From Marinobacterium rhizophilum DSM 18822 (lineage in GTDB: Bacteria; Pseudomonadota; Gammaproteobacteria; Pseudomonadales; Balneatricaceae), in the NCBI RefSeq assembly GCF_000378045.1, contig NZ_KB899090.1, positions 124,001 to 188,000 of the forward strand: a stretch of DNA of 64,000 nt. The letters are read 5' to 3'. Positions 56,141 to 64,000 of the stretch are shown in pieces. The translations under genes and the position numbers were made by a program. Under the pieces are notes generated by a model. That model was not told where the DNA came from. It ran no database searches and saw only the letters and a program-made list of their open reading frames with translations. Position 1 is the stretch's first letter; the number at the start of each line of letters is the position of its first letter.

Positions 56141-57904
56141 TCAGGGGGTTTTACGCAGGCGAATGTTCAGCTCATGCAACTGGGCTGCACTCACCTCGCC
56201 CGGCGCATCGGTCAGCATGCAGGCCGCGCTTTGGGTTTTCGGGAAGGCAATGACTTCACGAATCGAGTCGGAGCCGGTCATCAGCATCACCAGGCGATCA
56301 AGGCCGAATGCCAGACCACCGTGGGGCGGCGCACCGTATTTCAGTGCATTGAGCAGGAAGCCGAATTTTTCCTGGGCCTCGTCGTCTTCAATCCCCAGTA
56401 TCTTGAACACCACCTTCTGCATGTCCTGATCGTGGATACGAATGGAACCGCCGCCCAGCTCTGTACCGTTGAGCACCATGTCGTAGGCGCGGGACAGCGC
56501 AGATTCAGGACTCGATTTCAGCTCATCGACGCTGCAGCTCGGCGCCGTAAACGGATGGTGCAGTGCGGTGAGGGTGCCGGTACCGGTTTCCTCGAACATC
56601 GGGAAGTCGACTACCCACAACGGTGCCCATTCGCGCGCGATCAGACCCAGGTCTTCTGCGACCTTGATACGCAGCGCACCAATGGCTTCGCTGACGATCC
56701 TGGCGCTGTCGGCACCAAAGAACACGATGTCGCCGTTCTTGGCATCCAGACGCTGCATGATCTGCATGGAGACGTCTTCACCCAGGAACTTGACGATCGG
56801 CGACTGCAGACCCTCAACACCGTCTTCCAGCGCATTGACCTTGATCCAGGCCAGGCCGCGGGCGCCATAAATGCTGACAAACTTGGTGTAGTCGTCGATC
56901 TGCTTGCGGGTCAGTACAGCACCGCCCGGCACTTTCAACGCGGCAACGCGCCCCTTGGGATCCTTGGCAGGACCTGCGAACACCTTGAAGTCGACCGACG
57001 CCATCAGGTCGGCAACGTCCACCAGCTCCATGTCGATGCGCAGGTCCGGCTTGTCCGAACCGTAACGACGCATGGCTTCGGCGTAGGGCATGCGCGGGAA
57101 TTCACCCAGATCGATATTCATCAGGTTCTGGAATACGCCGCGAATCATTTCCTCGGCCATCCCCATGATCTCTTCCTCGTTCATGAACGAGGTTTCGATA
57201 TCCACCTGGGTGAATTCGGGCTGACGGTCGGCGCGCAGGTCTTCATCACGGAAGCACTTGGCGATCTGATAATAGCGATCGAAACCGGACACCATCAGCA
57301 GCTGCTTGAACAACTGGGGCGACTGCGGCAGTGCGAAGAACGAGCCTTCGTGGGTACGGCTCGGCACCAGGTAGTCGCGCGCGCCCTCGGGCGTGGCCCG
57401 TGTCAGGATCGGTGTTTCGATATCCAGGAAACCATTACCATCCAGATAGGTGCGCAGTGCACTGGTCACCTTGGAGCGAAAGCGCAGCTTGTTCTGAATC
57501 TCAGGCCGGCGCAGGTCGATATAACGGTGGCGCAGACGCACGTCTTCACCCACCTGCTGGTGCTCATCCAGCTGGAACGGCGGCGTTTCCGCCTTGTTCA
57601 GGATAACCAGCTCCTTGCCCAGCACTTCGATCATGCCGGTGGCCATATCCTTGTTCAGGGTACCTTCGGGGCGCGCACGCACAGTACCGCGCAGTTCGAT
57701 AACAAACTCACTGCGCACGCTGTCGGCCAGTTTGAAGCTCTCTTCACGATCCGGATCGAACACGACCTGGGAGATGCCTTCACGGTCACGCACGTCGAGG
57801 AAAATAACCCCGCCGTGGTCACGACGGCGGTGAACCCAACCCATCAGCGTCACATCTTCGCCGATGTGCTCTTCTCTCAGCTCGCCGCAATAATGGCTGC
57901 GCAT
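56141..57904 (-). CDS. aspS: Aspartyl-tRNA synthetase
   Basis: AspRS charges tRNA-Asp. The 587-residue protein has the N-terminal OB-fold anticodon domain ([26 protein letters not shown]). The class II catalytic domain has motif 1 in [26 protein letters not shown], motif 2 in [21 protein letters not shown], motif 3 in [15 protein letters not shown], and the bacterial GAD insertion. ATG 57904 begins the conserved MRSHYCGEL. An in-frame start nine codons earlier is less conserved. Whether it is discriminating cannot be told by eye. Confidence 0.97.
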   Translation of the reverse strand: MRSHYCGELREEHIGEDVTLMGWVHRRRDHGGVIFLDVRDREGISQVVFDPDREESFKLADSVRSEFVIELRGTVRARPEGTLNKDMATGMIEVLGKELVILNKAETPPFQLDEHQQVGEDVRLRHRYIDLRRPEIQNKLRFRSKVTSALRTYLDGNGFLDIETPILTRATPEGARDYLVPSRTHEGSFFALPQSPQLFKQLLMVSGFDRYYQIAKCFRDEDLRADRQPEFTQVDIETSFMNEEEIMGMAEEMIRGVFQNLMNIDLGEFPRMPYAEAMRRYGSDKPDLRIDMELVDVADLMASVDFKVFAGPAKDPKGRVAALKVPGGAVLTRKQIDDYTKFVSIYGARGLAWIKVNALEDGVEGLQSPIVKFLGEDVSMQIMQRLDAKNGDIVFFGADSARIVSEAIGALRIKVAEDLGLIAREWAPLWVVDFPMFEETGTGTLTALHHPFTAPSCSVDELKSSPESALSRAYDMVLNGTELGGGSIRIHDQDMQKVVFKILGIEDDEAQEKFGFLLNALKYGAPPHGGLAFGLDRLVMLMTGSDSIREVIAFPKTQSAACMLTDAPGEVSAAQLHELNIRLRKTP

Positions 57905-58329
57905 AGTTTCCAATTCCTGTCGATTAACCATAAGGGGACGCGCCCCGAAAACTTGTGTCGCTCAGCCTGCACCGCGCATTGACTCGCAAGCATGTCCGAC
58001 ATGCCGACAATAGACCTGCACGGACAAGCGGCAATCCAGGCGTTACCCGGGAACCCCGTTAAACGGGTGCAGTACGACGCACGCGCTGCATTGCTCCCTG
58101 ACCCGCCATCCTGCATAAAATGCAGTACAAAAGGCGTACAACCGCTGCCCTCGCACCACAACAGGCGTCACAAAGCGGCGAATTATACCTGATTTGAAAG
58201 GCGCTTACAGACCCGAACAGGCTAATTTTATACGCACAGAGGGAGCTACCGGGCAGTGATCCGGCGCCAGGCACGACGCTGCGCCAGCACACCACCAGAC
58301 AGTCAGCGCATAAGGATACGGCCGGCGAA
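57905..58329. other. Intergenic region upstream of aspS
   Basis: This 425-base gap lies between aspS and the HIT gene on the same strand. A perfect -10 hexamer TATAAT for minus-strand transcription lies at 58187-58182 with only a weak -35. It would give aspS a leader of about 270 bases. A 15-base palindrome (GCATGTC, C, GACATGC) lies at 57990-58004. I see no protein gene here. Confidence 0.5.
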
Positions 58330-58779
58330 TCAGGCAGATTGCGGCACGAAACCCAGCTCGCCGGACATCAGCGCCTGAACTTTCTGGCGGATATCCCGCA
58401 CTTGCTCGTCGGTGTAACTGCGCGCAGGCAGCTTGCCCCAGACAGGGCCAGGCCAGGCAGGGTCATTTTCAAAACGCACGATGTGATGCACATGCAGCTG
58501 TGGCACCATGTTACCGAGCGACGCCACGTTCATCTTGCGGGCGGCAAAAGTATCAGCCAGATTCTCCGCCAGAAAACAGGACTCACGCATCAGCTGAACC
58601 TGATCGTCGGACGACAAGTGATAGATTTCACTGACACCCGCACGGCGCGGTACCAATACAAACCACGGATAATTGGCATCATTGATCAGCAACAGCCTGC
58701 ACAGTGGAAACTCCCCCAGCGGGATACAGTCCTGCACCAGCTGCGGGTGGAGTTCGAATTCGAGTTCCAGTTCGTCCAT
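58330..58779 (-). CDS. HIT domain protein
   Basis: This 149-residue cytoplasmic protein is of the histidine-triad type. The triad is visible as QLHVHHIVRFENDPAWPGPVWG near residue 97. HIT proteins act as nucleotide hydrolases or transferases. This subgroup, with a PLCRLLLINDANYPWFVLVPRR start, is common in Pseudomonas and relatives and has no assigned substrate. ATG 58779 follows AGGAG. An upstream extension to 58872 would overlap the promoter of the divergent FemAB-like gene. Confidence 0.88.
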   Translation of the reverse strand: MDELELEFELHPQLVQDCIPLGEFPLCRLLLINDANYPWFVLVPRRAGVSEIYHLSSDDQVQLMRESCFLAENLADTFAARKMNVASLGNMVPQLHVHHIVRFENDPAWPGPVWGKLPARSYTDEQVRDIRQKVQALMSGELGFVPQSA

Positions 58780-58849
58780 TAGGGGCTCCTGTTCGTCACG
58801 CCAAAACCCGATATTCTGCACCCGGGCATCAACGGAAGTATAGGTAAAA

Positions 58850-59980
58850 ATGCTTGAACTCAAGATCCACACTCAAATCAGCGCCATCGGCCGTGACTGC
58901 TGGAACCGGCTTTGCGGTACCGACTACCCTTTCTTGCGCTACGACTTCCTCCATGCCCTGGAAGAAAGCGCCAGTGTCAGCCCCAAAACCGGCTGGCAAC
59001 CGCTGCACCTGGTTGTGGAACGGCAGAACCAGGCGATCGCAGTCATGCCGCTCTACCTCAAAACCCACTCCTATGGCGAATACGTGTTTGACTGGTCCTG
59101 GGCCGATGCCTACCAGCGCCACGGTCTGGACTACTACCCAAAGCTCGTGACTGCGATTCCGTTTACCCCGGCCATGGGACCTCGCATCGGCAGCAACGAA
59201 TCCACCAGCACACTGCTGCCAGTGTTTCTGAATGCCATAGAGCAGCTGGCTCAACGCTTTGATGCCTCGTCCTGGCACAGCCTCTTCATCGACTCCGACC
59301 TGCGACAGAGCATGGCAGCGTCAAACCTGACCCTGCGCCTGGGCACCCAGTACCACTGGTTCAACGAAGCGTTCGACAGCTTCGAGCATTTCCTCGAAAA
59401 GTTCGCATCCCGAAAACGCAAAAACATCCGCCGCGAGCGACAGAAAGTGGCCGACCACCAGATCAGCCTGCGCCGCATCGAAGGTGCCGACATCACCCCG
59501 GAACTGCTCGACACCTTCTACGCCTTTTACCAGAACACCTACCTCAAACGCGGCCGCACGGGCTACCTGACGCCAGCCTTTTTCCAGCTGTTGCACCAGA
59601 CCATGGCCGAGCAACTGCTACTGGTAATCGCCGAAAAAGACGGGCAGCCTGTCGCCGGTGCACTGTCACTCAAAAGCAGTTCAACACTGTATGGCCGTTA
59701 CTGGGGTTGCAAAGATGACTACGACAGCCTGCATTTTGAAACCTGCTATTACCAGGGTATCGAGTACTGCATTGAGCAGGGCCTCAAGCGCTTTGACCCC
59801 GGCGCTCAGGGCGAACACAAGATCCAGCGGGGTTTCCAGCCGATCGAAACCTGGTCCGGCCACTGGATCAGACACCCCGGTTTCGCCGAAGCGATCGATA
59901 AGGCCATGGAGCAGGAGCGCGCCGCAATGCGCGACCAGATCAACGAGCTCACCAGCTGGCTTCCATTTCGCAAAGACTAA
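58850..59980 (+). CDS. FemAB-like GNAT acyltransferase (COG3146 family)
   Basis: This 376-residue protein belongs to the family long annotated as peptidoglycan biosynthesis or recognition protein (FemAB_like). Marks are PFLRYDFLHALEESASVSPKTGWQP, ADAYQRHGLDYYPKLVTAIPFTPAMGPR and YYQGIEYCIEQGLKRFDPGAQGEHKIQRGFQP near the end. The fold is a double GNAT. The substrate is unknown, and the peptidoglycan label is an old inference. It is divergent from the HIT protein with only 70 bases between the start codons, an arrangement that suggests shared control. Confidence 0.85.
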   Translation: MLELKIHTQISAIGRDCWNRLCGTDYPFLRYDFLHALEESASVSPKTGWQPLHLVVERQNQAIAVMPLYLKTHSYGEYVFDWSWADAYQRHGLDYYPKLVTAIPFTPAMGPRIGSNESTSTLLPVFLNAIEQLAQRFDASSWHSLFIDSDLRQSMAASNLTLRLGTQYHWFNEAFDSFEHFLEKFASRKRKNIRRERQKVADHQISLRRIEGADITPELLDTFYAFYQNTYLKRGRTGYLTPAFFQLLHQTMAEQLLLVIAEKDGQPVAGALSLKSSSTLYGRYWGCKDDYDSLHFETCYYQGIEYCIEQGLKRFDPGAQGEHKIQRGFQPIETWSGHWIRHPGFAEAIDKAMEQERAAMRDQINELTSWLPFRKD

Positions 59981-60204
59981 AAAACCGACCCTTGCCACCA
60001 ACACAGGGGTGAGAAAAACTACGGACAATTCGACAGCGCAGGCGGGCCATAAACAGTAATAGGAAAGCCATTTTCATGCGTGAATAAAAATACAAAAGAC
60101 GCCATAGCTGCCACCATTAAGCTCTTCTATACTCAGGAGTGACCTCTGAGAAGACAATACAAATTCCGATAAACTCCCCAATCAAACCATGGAGATATCA
60201 TTGT

Positions 60205-60480
60205 ATGTTGACGTATGAAGAATGCTTGGCAATGTGTGATTTGACGGAGGCTGAAATCGAGGCAATTGCGGAACATGAGCACATGGACCCAATGATCGCG
60301 ATGGCTCTGGGACAGTACCTGACGTCCCACGAAGGCGATCAGCGAATTAAGGGCATCATCCTCGATGATATCAAACGCGCAGAACGCTGTGGCAATACCA
60401 GCCATGCCGAAGTGTTGCGCAAAGTGCTGCAACATTTCCTGGCGACCCACCCTGATCGCGACAATAGCGCCGCAGCGTGA
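60205..60480 (+). CDS. Small conserved protein of unknown function
   Basis: This 91-residue acidic cytoplasmic protein begins MLTYEECLAMCDLTEAEIEAIAEHEH. It is largely helical, and I recognise it as a conserved gammaproteobacterial hypothetical. The C-terminal half resembles an alpha-helical regulator (QRIKGIILDDIKRAERCGN). No metal site or enzyme motif stands out. GGAG lies ten bases before the ATG. It stands alone between the FemAB-like gene and nhaD, with no clear operon partner. Confidence 0.75.
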   Translation: MLTYEECLAMCDLTEAEIEAIAEHEHMDPMIAMALGQYLTSHEGDQRIKGIILDDIKRAERCGNTSHAEVLRKVLQHFLATHPDRDNSAAA

Positions 60481-60662
60481 AATATCAGACATGCCAGCAA
60501 CCCGCTAAAACAGGCTTCAACCGCAGTGGAGATACTTCCCCCTTCTATCTCGACTGCATTTCGGGCAGAAGACGGCGCAACATCGCCGGCTCCTGCCCGT
60601 ACTTTTATCTGACCCGCCACTGCAACTGACTGCACAGACCACAGCGACCGGATCCTTCAAAC

Positions 60663-61907
60663 CTACAACAGACTGTTCGCTATGGCCAAAACGGCCACGT
60701 AGCCGACCGTGTACGCCAGCAGCAAGCGTGGCAGAAAACGCAGATAGGTCGCAAAACTGAGCGCTTCGATCTTGCTCATTGCAATAACACCCGCCGCTGA
60801 GCCAATGATCAGCAAGGAACCGCCCACGCCGGCAGCGTATGTCAGTCCCATCCAGTCTGCCCGCCCCATTTCTATACCGGACTTAAGAATGGCGGCCGTC
60901 AACGGCACGTTATCGACGAGCGCCGACAGCAGACCGACAACATAGTTGGCCGCGAACACCGGCATCACCTGGTACAGCTCCGGCAACCGCTCCAGCACTG
61001 ACAGCTCCTTGAGCATGCCCACCAACAGCAGCACCCCGAGAAAAAACAGCAGGGTATCGAACTCAATCTCGCGAATGTACTCCAGCACACTCTGGCTCGA
61101 GGGCGTATTGCGATTAAGAAACTGATACGTCAGGAACATCACCGAGAGCCCGAAGAGGAAACTCAGTACCGGCGGTATGCTGAAATACACACTCAGGAAC
61201 AGCGTTGAGCCGATCGTCAGCACGAACAGCAATGCAATAACCTTGTCTCGCCCTCCAATGGGACGCCTGAAATGCGGAATATCCAGCTCGCCCTCGGCGC
61301 CAGCCAACATCGTCAGCAACAGTACCAGCACACCCAGAACGGCGGCGGGAACCAGCAAAAACAAGTTGCTGATGCTTACCTTGCCAGCCAGGAAGATCAT
61401 CAGGGTCGTCACGTCACCGGTAATCAGCGACACACCACCGGAGTTAACGGCAAACACCAGCAACGCCGCAAATTTAAGCATGGTATCGGTTTTCAGCTTG
61501 AGCGAGGCCAGCAGGGACAACATGATCAAGGATGCGGTGATGTTATCGGCGAGCGACGAAAACGCCAGCGCCAGGAGTGCCATCATCAGCATCAGCTGTC
61601 GCTGACCGATACGCGCCGGCAGGATACGATAGACCATCTGGGTAATCAGACCCTGCTGGTTGAGATAAGCCACGAAGGTCATCGCAGACATCAAAAACAG
61701 CCAGAGGGTTGCGATATCCAGCAGGTTTTCGTTGAGTTGCAGCTGAATCGCCGCGGCATCGACACCGGGCTCAGGAAACATGAACGCCAGCAGCCAGACC
61801 AGGGTTCCAAGGAACAGGCTGGATTTGGCCTTATTGATATGGACGACATCTTCGGCCACGATCAATACGAACGCCAGCACAATAAGGCATAGCAGTATCC
61901 AATGCAT
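60663..61907 (-). CDS. nhaD: Na+/H+ antiporter NhaD
   Basis: NhaD exports Na+ and Li+ in exchange for protons and is typical of halophilic and marine gammaproteobacteria. The 414-residue protein has about eleven hydrophobic segments. Marks are LCLIVLAFVLIVAEDVVHINKAKSSL, ALLALAFSSLADNITASLIML, AVNSGGVSLITGDVTTLMIF and VGLLSALVDNVPLTAAILKSG. ATG 61907 is chosen because a GTG at 61919 would touch the GAGGA site. It belongs to the ion transporter superfamily like NhaB, which occurs as a second antiporter in this window. Confidence 0.94.
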   Translation of the reverse strand: MHWILLCLIVLAFVLIVAEDVVHINKAKSSLFLGTLVWLLAFMFPEPGVDAAAIQLQLNENLLDIATLWLFLMSAMTFVAYLNQQGLITQMVYRILPARIGQRQLMLMMALLALAFSSLADNITASLIMLSLLASLKLKTDTMLKFAALLVFAVNSGGVSLITGDVTTLMIFLAGKVSISNLFLLVPAAVLGVLVLLLTMLAGAEGELDIPHFRRPIGGRDKVIALLFVLTIGSTLFLSVYFSIPPVLSFLFGLSVMFLTYQFLNRNTPSSQSVLEYIREIEFDTLLFFLGVLLLVGMLKELSVLERLPELYQVMPVFAANYVVGLLSALVDNVPLTAAILKSGIEMGRADWMGLTYAAGVGGSLLIIGSAAGVIAMSKIEALSFATYLRFLPRLLLAYTVGYVAVLAIANSLL

Positions 61908-62358
61908 GGAGTGGTTCACTCCTCAGGTTTGCGCTATCCCGCACAGGGACAGGAAATTAGTCGTTCACTAGCCCCGTTCAGACGGGCCGGATAGCCAATA
62001 CTGGGCATGATGAACAGCCAACCGCTTCCTGGCACAGGACAAGGAGGCCGGCATAAACTGTATACCACCGCGGCAGACATAATGGCAGGTACGGTCGCAG
62101 ATGAAGGAGCAAGCACCTCAAAGCGCGCTCAATATGCCCAATTGCGACGCTCAGGTCGAGCCCCACTTGCACTAAATAATTTTTTTGTTCTATGACAATG
62201 CCTTTCAAGCATCACTATCCAGGCACACCTCGGCGCAGACTTCACCCGGCCACAAGCAGCTAACTTCTGGGCCCTGCGCTATGAGATTAACCACCTGGCG
62301 CCCTTAAAACGCAGCGGGCCACCCGAAGGTGGCCCGCTCTCAACTGCGCAAAAACATT
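61908..62358. other. Intergenic region upstream of nhaD
   Basis: This 451-base gap carries the nhaD promoter side, an AT-rich patch near 62170-62195, and a hairpin at its right end. A plus-strand frame at 62007-62195 has no homology or ribosome site that I trust. I see nothing else. Confidence 0.5.
62313..62338 (-). terminator. Terminator-like hairpin after the 62-residue protein
   Basis: Perfect 11-base arms AGCGGGCCACC and GGTGGCCCGCT with a CGAA tetraloop lie 20 bases after the stop of the small gene. On the minus strand the following sequence is GCGTTTTAAGG, giving a short T run. Confidence 0.75.
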
Positions 62359-62547
62359 TTAGTGAAGCGCTTCGTACTTTCTCTGAATCGCTGCAAGTTT
62401 AGGTTGAATATCCAATGGTGCATAACGTATAGCCTGATCAAACAGCGCCTTGTTCTCTTCAGACAGACGTTCCTCCTCGGTCATCACAGACAGCTTCTGC
62501 ATGGCTTCAACGAATTTAGGATGGGTTTTAAGCTTGGTTTCCATCAT
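62359..62547 (-). CDS. Small hypothetical protein
   Basis: This predicted cytoplasmic protein of 62 residues begins MMETKLKTHPKFVEAMQKL and is mostly helical and charged. Two adjacent ATGs lie five and eight bases after GGGAG. A longer frame reaching 62631 includes the ribosome site and is unlikely. I do not recognise the family. The gene has a terminator and stands between nhaD and a TIGR02647-type gene on the same strand. Confidence 0.65.
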   Translation of the reverse strand: MMETKLKTHPKFVEAMQKLSVMTEEERLSEENKALFDQAIRYAPLDIQPKLAAIQRKYEALH

Positions 62548-62678
62548 AGTGACTCCCATTCTAGGCAGCTTTTCTGGCCCGCGTTTTTTTATTGTGCCGC
62601 AGGTGCACAAAACTTCAAAGCAATAATTCACCCTCCGTGCAACGCCCGCCGCGCACGTAACGCCGGCGACTGCAGTGT

Positions 62679-62924
62679 TCAGTTACAGGGCGGCGACCCC
62701 AGGATCATCAGCACGGCCTGTGAATGCTCAGCCGCTTCGCGCCCGAGATCGGTCAGATAGCCACCGTCTACCTGTGTAATGAGACCTTTTTCAAACAGCC
62801 GGCCGGTGGCAGAGATCACCGCCTCTTCAGCATCATGATGAACCTTGATGCCCTCCAGGGTGGTTGTCAGATTGAAACGATTCAGCATGTTCAGCTCTTC
62901 AATCATTTCAGGCGTATATGGCAT
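62679..62924 (-). CDS. TIGR02647 family protein
   Basis: This 81-residue protein matches the conserved gammaproteobacterial family TIGR02647. It begins MPYTPEMIEELNMLNRFNLTTTLEGIKVHHDA and contains ATGRLFEKGLITQVDGGYLTDLGREAAEH. The second half has the look of a winged-helix DNA-binding wing (GLITQVDGGYLTDLG), but a DNA-binding role is only inferred. ATG 62924 is used, about seven bases after GAGAG. No operon partner is evident. Confidence 0.8.
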   Translation of the reverse strand: MPYTPEMIEELNMLNRFNLTTTLEGIKVHHDAEEAVISATGRLFEKGLITQVDGGYLTDLGREAAEHSQAVLMILGSPPCN

Positions 62925-63226
62925 AGGCAACTCTCACGTTAGGATTATTATTTGAGGTTAGGTTTGCGCTCAGCATAGAACGGTTTACCTTGCCCCGTAC
63001 AGCACATGATCGCCGGGCGCCTGCACGGCACTTTACTCGTGACTGAAACCGCAAGCGGCTGGCTACTGTAACGTCAAAACCGATCGCCGGACACGAACAG
63101 GCATGCCCTTGCCAAGAAACTAGATGACTTTTGCGTCAGTGGCAACCACTACCCGGCGGCTTTAAGCCACAACGGGACAAAGGCATTAACGGTTTGCCGC
63201 ACTGGCGCTATACTGGGGCTCGATAA
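62925..63226. other. Intergenic region before the LysR gene
   Basis: This 302-base gap contains the promoters of the two divergent genes. A likely promoter of the LysR gene is listed separately. I see no other gene or repeat here. Confidence 0.5.
63186..63214 (+). promoter_or_regulatory. Candidate sigma-70 promoter of the LysR-type gene
   Basis: TTAACG (63186-63191) and TATACT (63209-63214) are separated by 17 bases. Transcription would start near 63221, only a few bases before the ATG at 63227 and about 30 bases before the GGGAGAG ribosome site at 63251. This favours a start further downstream. Confidence 0.5.
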
Positions 63227-64000
63227 ATGCGTCCAAGGCGCGACCTGACAGGGAGAGATGCCATCCGCCGCCTGCCACCACTTAACGCCCTGCGAAGCTT
63301 TGAAGCCGCAGCACGACACGGCAGCTTTAACAAAGCGGCCGATGAACTCTATGTCACCCCTTCTGCTGTGAGTCACCAGGTCAAAACACTGGAAGACTTT
63401 CTTGAAGTCAGGCTGTTCCTGCGCGAAAAACGCCGGGTCAGCCTTACCAGTGCCGGCGAGCGGTACCTGGCCTCAGTGCAGCTTGCGCTGGATGAGATCG
63501 ATAGCGCCACAAGACGCCTGATGGCCTCACCAAACTCGGTTGCCGTCACCATCAGCGTAGCGCCGGCGTTCCTGACCCGCTGGCTGGTACCCCGTATCGG
63601 CCAGTTTCAAACCGAATACCCCGATGTCGAGCTGCGCCTGAGTGCAGCGTATGGCCCCATCGATTTCGATCATTCCGATACCGACATGGCCGTCAACTTC
63701 GGCCGCGGCGCCTGGCGCGATGTCGAAAGCACCCACCTGCTGAATGCCCGGCTGGTGCCCGTCTGCAGCCCCGCGCTTATGGCCGGTGACAAACCGCTCA
63801 ACACGCCCGCAGACCTGAAACGCCATACTCTGATCAGGGTCGCCGACAGGCCGGACGAATGGCCGCGCATTCTGCGCCAGGCCGGTGTCAGCAGCACGGA
63901 CATCGGCCGCGTCATGACCTTCTCGAGTACTTCGCTGGCAATGTCGGCGGCAATGGAAGGCGTAGGCATCGCACTGGGCGACGAAAAGCTGGTAGAGAGA
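63227..64000 (+). CDS. LysR-family regulator (GcvA-like), 3' end outside the window
   Basis: The frame codes an N-terminal LysR helix-turn-helix beginning RRLPPLNALRSFEAAARHGSFNKAADELYVTPSAVSHQVKTLEDFL and most of the substrate-binding domain (VAVTISVAPAFLTRWLVPRIGQFQTEYPDVELRL). The order and wording resemble GcvA, the glycine cleavage regulator, but paralogues of this group respond to many ligands. The only in-frame ATG (63227) adds about 13 atypical residues. The good ribosome site at 63251 leads to ATG 63258, which is out of frame by one base. The start is therefore unsure. The gene continues past the window. Confidence 0.85.
   Translation, partial: MRPRRDLTGRDAIRRLPPLNALRSFEAAARHGSFNKAADELYVTPSAVSHQVKTLEDFLEVRLFLREKRRVSLTSAGERYLASVQLALDEIDSATRRLMASPNSVAVTISVAPAFLTRWLVPRIGQFQTEYPDVELRLSAAYGPIDFDHSDTDMAVNFGRGAWRDVESTHLLNARLVPVCSPALMAGDKPLNTPADLKRHTLIRVADRPDEWPRILRQAGVSSTDIGRVMTFSSTSLAMSAAMEGVGIALGDEKLVER

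Noticed and set aside
57992-58192. 66-codon plus-strand frame upstream of aspS
   Set aside because: It runs against the aspS leader, lacks a ribosome site and shows no recognisable motif.
62007-62195. 62-codon plus-strand frame upstream of nhaD
   Set aside because: No ribosome site, no homology and biased composition; treated as a chance frame.

Overview
The window is about 64 kb of chromosomal housekeeping DNA from a gammaproteobacterium with fairly high GC. Gene order resembles Pseudomonas: mfd next to csiV, nagZ and psrA; gloB divergent from a methyltransferase, rnhA and dnaQ; lon, hupB, ppiD; aspS, yebC, ruv, tol-pal, cpoB, queC, tRNA-Lys, nadA. The two Na+/H+ antiporters NhaB and NhaD suggest a marine or halophilic member of the Oceanospirillales or a close relative. 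The exact genus is my inference and cannot be fixed from this sequence alone.

Layout. 1-9.1 kb: the start of a gapdh gene, mfd-csiV, then on the minus strand an MscS channel, nagZ, an L,D-transpeptidase, psrA and sohB. 9.1-12.2 kb: an SCP2-domain protein, nudC and nhaB. 12.2-16.7 kb: dnaQ, rnhA and a methyltransferase, divergent from gloB and mltD. 17-22.8 kb: a yejABEF oligopeptide ABC transporter. 22.9-29 kb: ppiD, hupB, lon and nfuA, with an unusually AT-rich, structured gap between hupB and ppiD. 29.2-36.4 kb: a MATE exporter, a CPA2 antiporter, a Tat-exported DUF882 protein, a YbiB-like protein, cobS, rlmD and rluA. 36.4-44.2 kb: a 2-hydroxyacid dehydrogenase, purC, bamC, dapA, a PrxQ peroxiredoxin, a PerM-like permease, tusA and bepA. 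44.2-44.5 kb: a MITE-like element. 44.5-58 kb: nadA, tRNA-Lys, queC, cpoB, pal, tolB, tolA, tolR, tolQ, ruvB, ruvA, a TRIC-type channel, ruvC, yebC and aspS. 58.3-64 kb: a HIT protein, a FemAB-like acyltransferase, three small conserved or hypothetical proteins, nhaD, and a LysR regulator cut by the window end.

Much of the content serves envelope upkeep: Tol-Pal-CpoB, BamC, BepA, PpiD, Lon, MltD, NagZ, an L,D-transpeptidase, CsiV and a YejABEF system that may take up oligopeptides. A second group handles DNA repair and replication: Mfd, RuvABC, DnaQ, RNase HI and HU.

I found no phage, CRISPR array, complete insertion sequence or defence island, and no convincing new multigene system. The most unusual items are a TRIC channel gene tightly coupled inside ruvC-ruvA, a 288-bp element with terminal inverted repeats and flanking TA next to nadA, the hupB-ppiD gap with three inverted repeats and a terminator-like hairpin just before ppiD, the absence of ybgC and queE from places where relatives carry them, and a possible start-proximal frameshift in the last gene.
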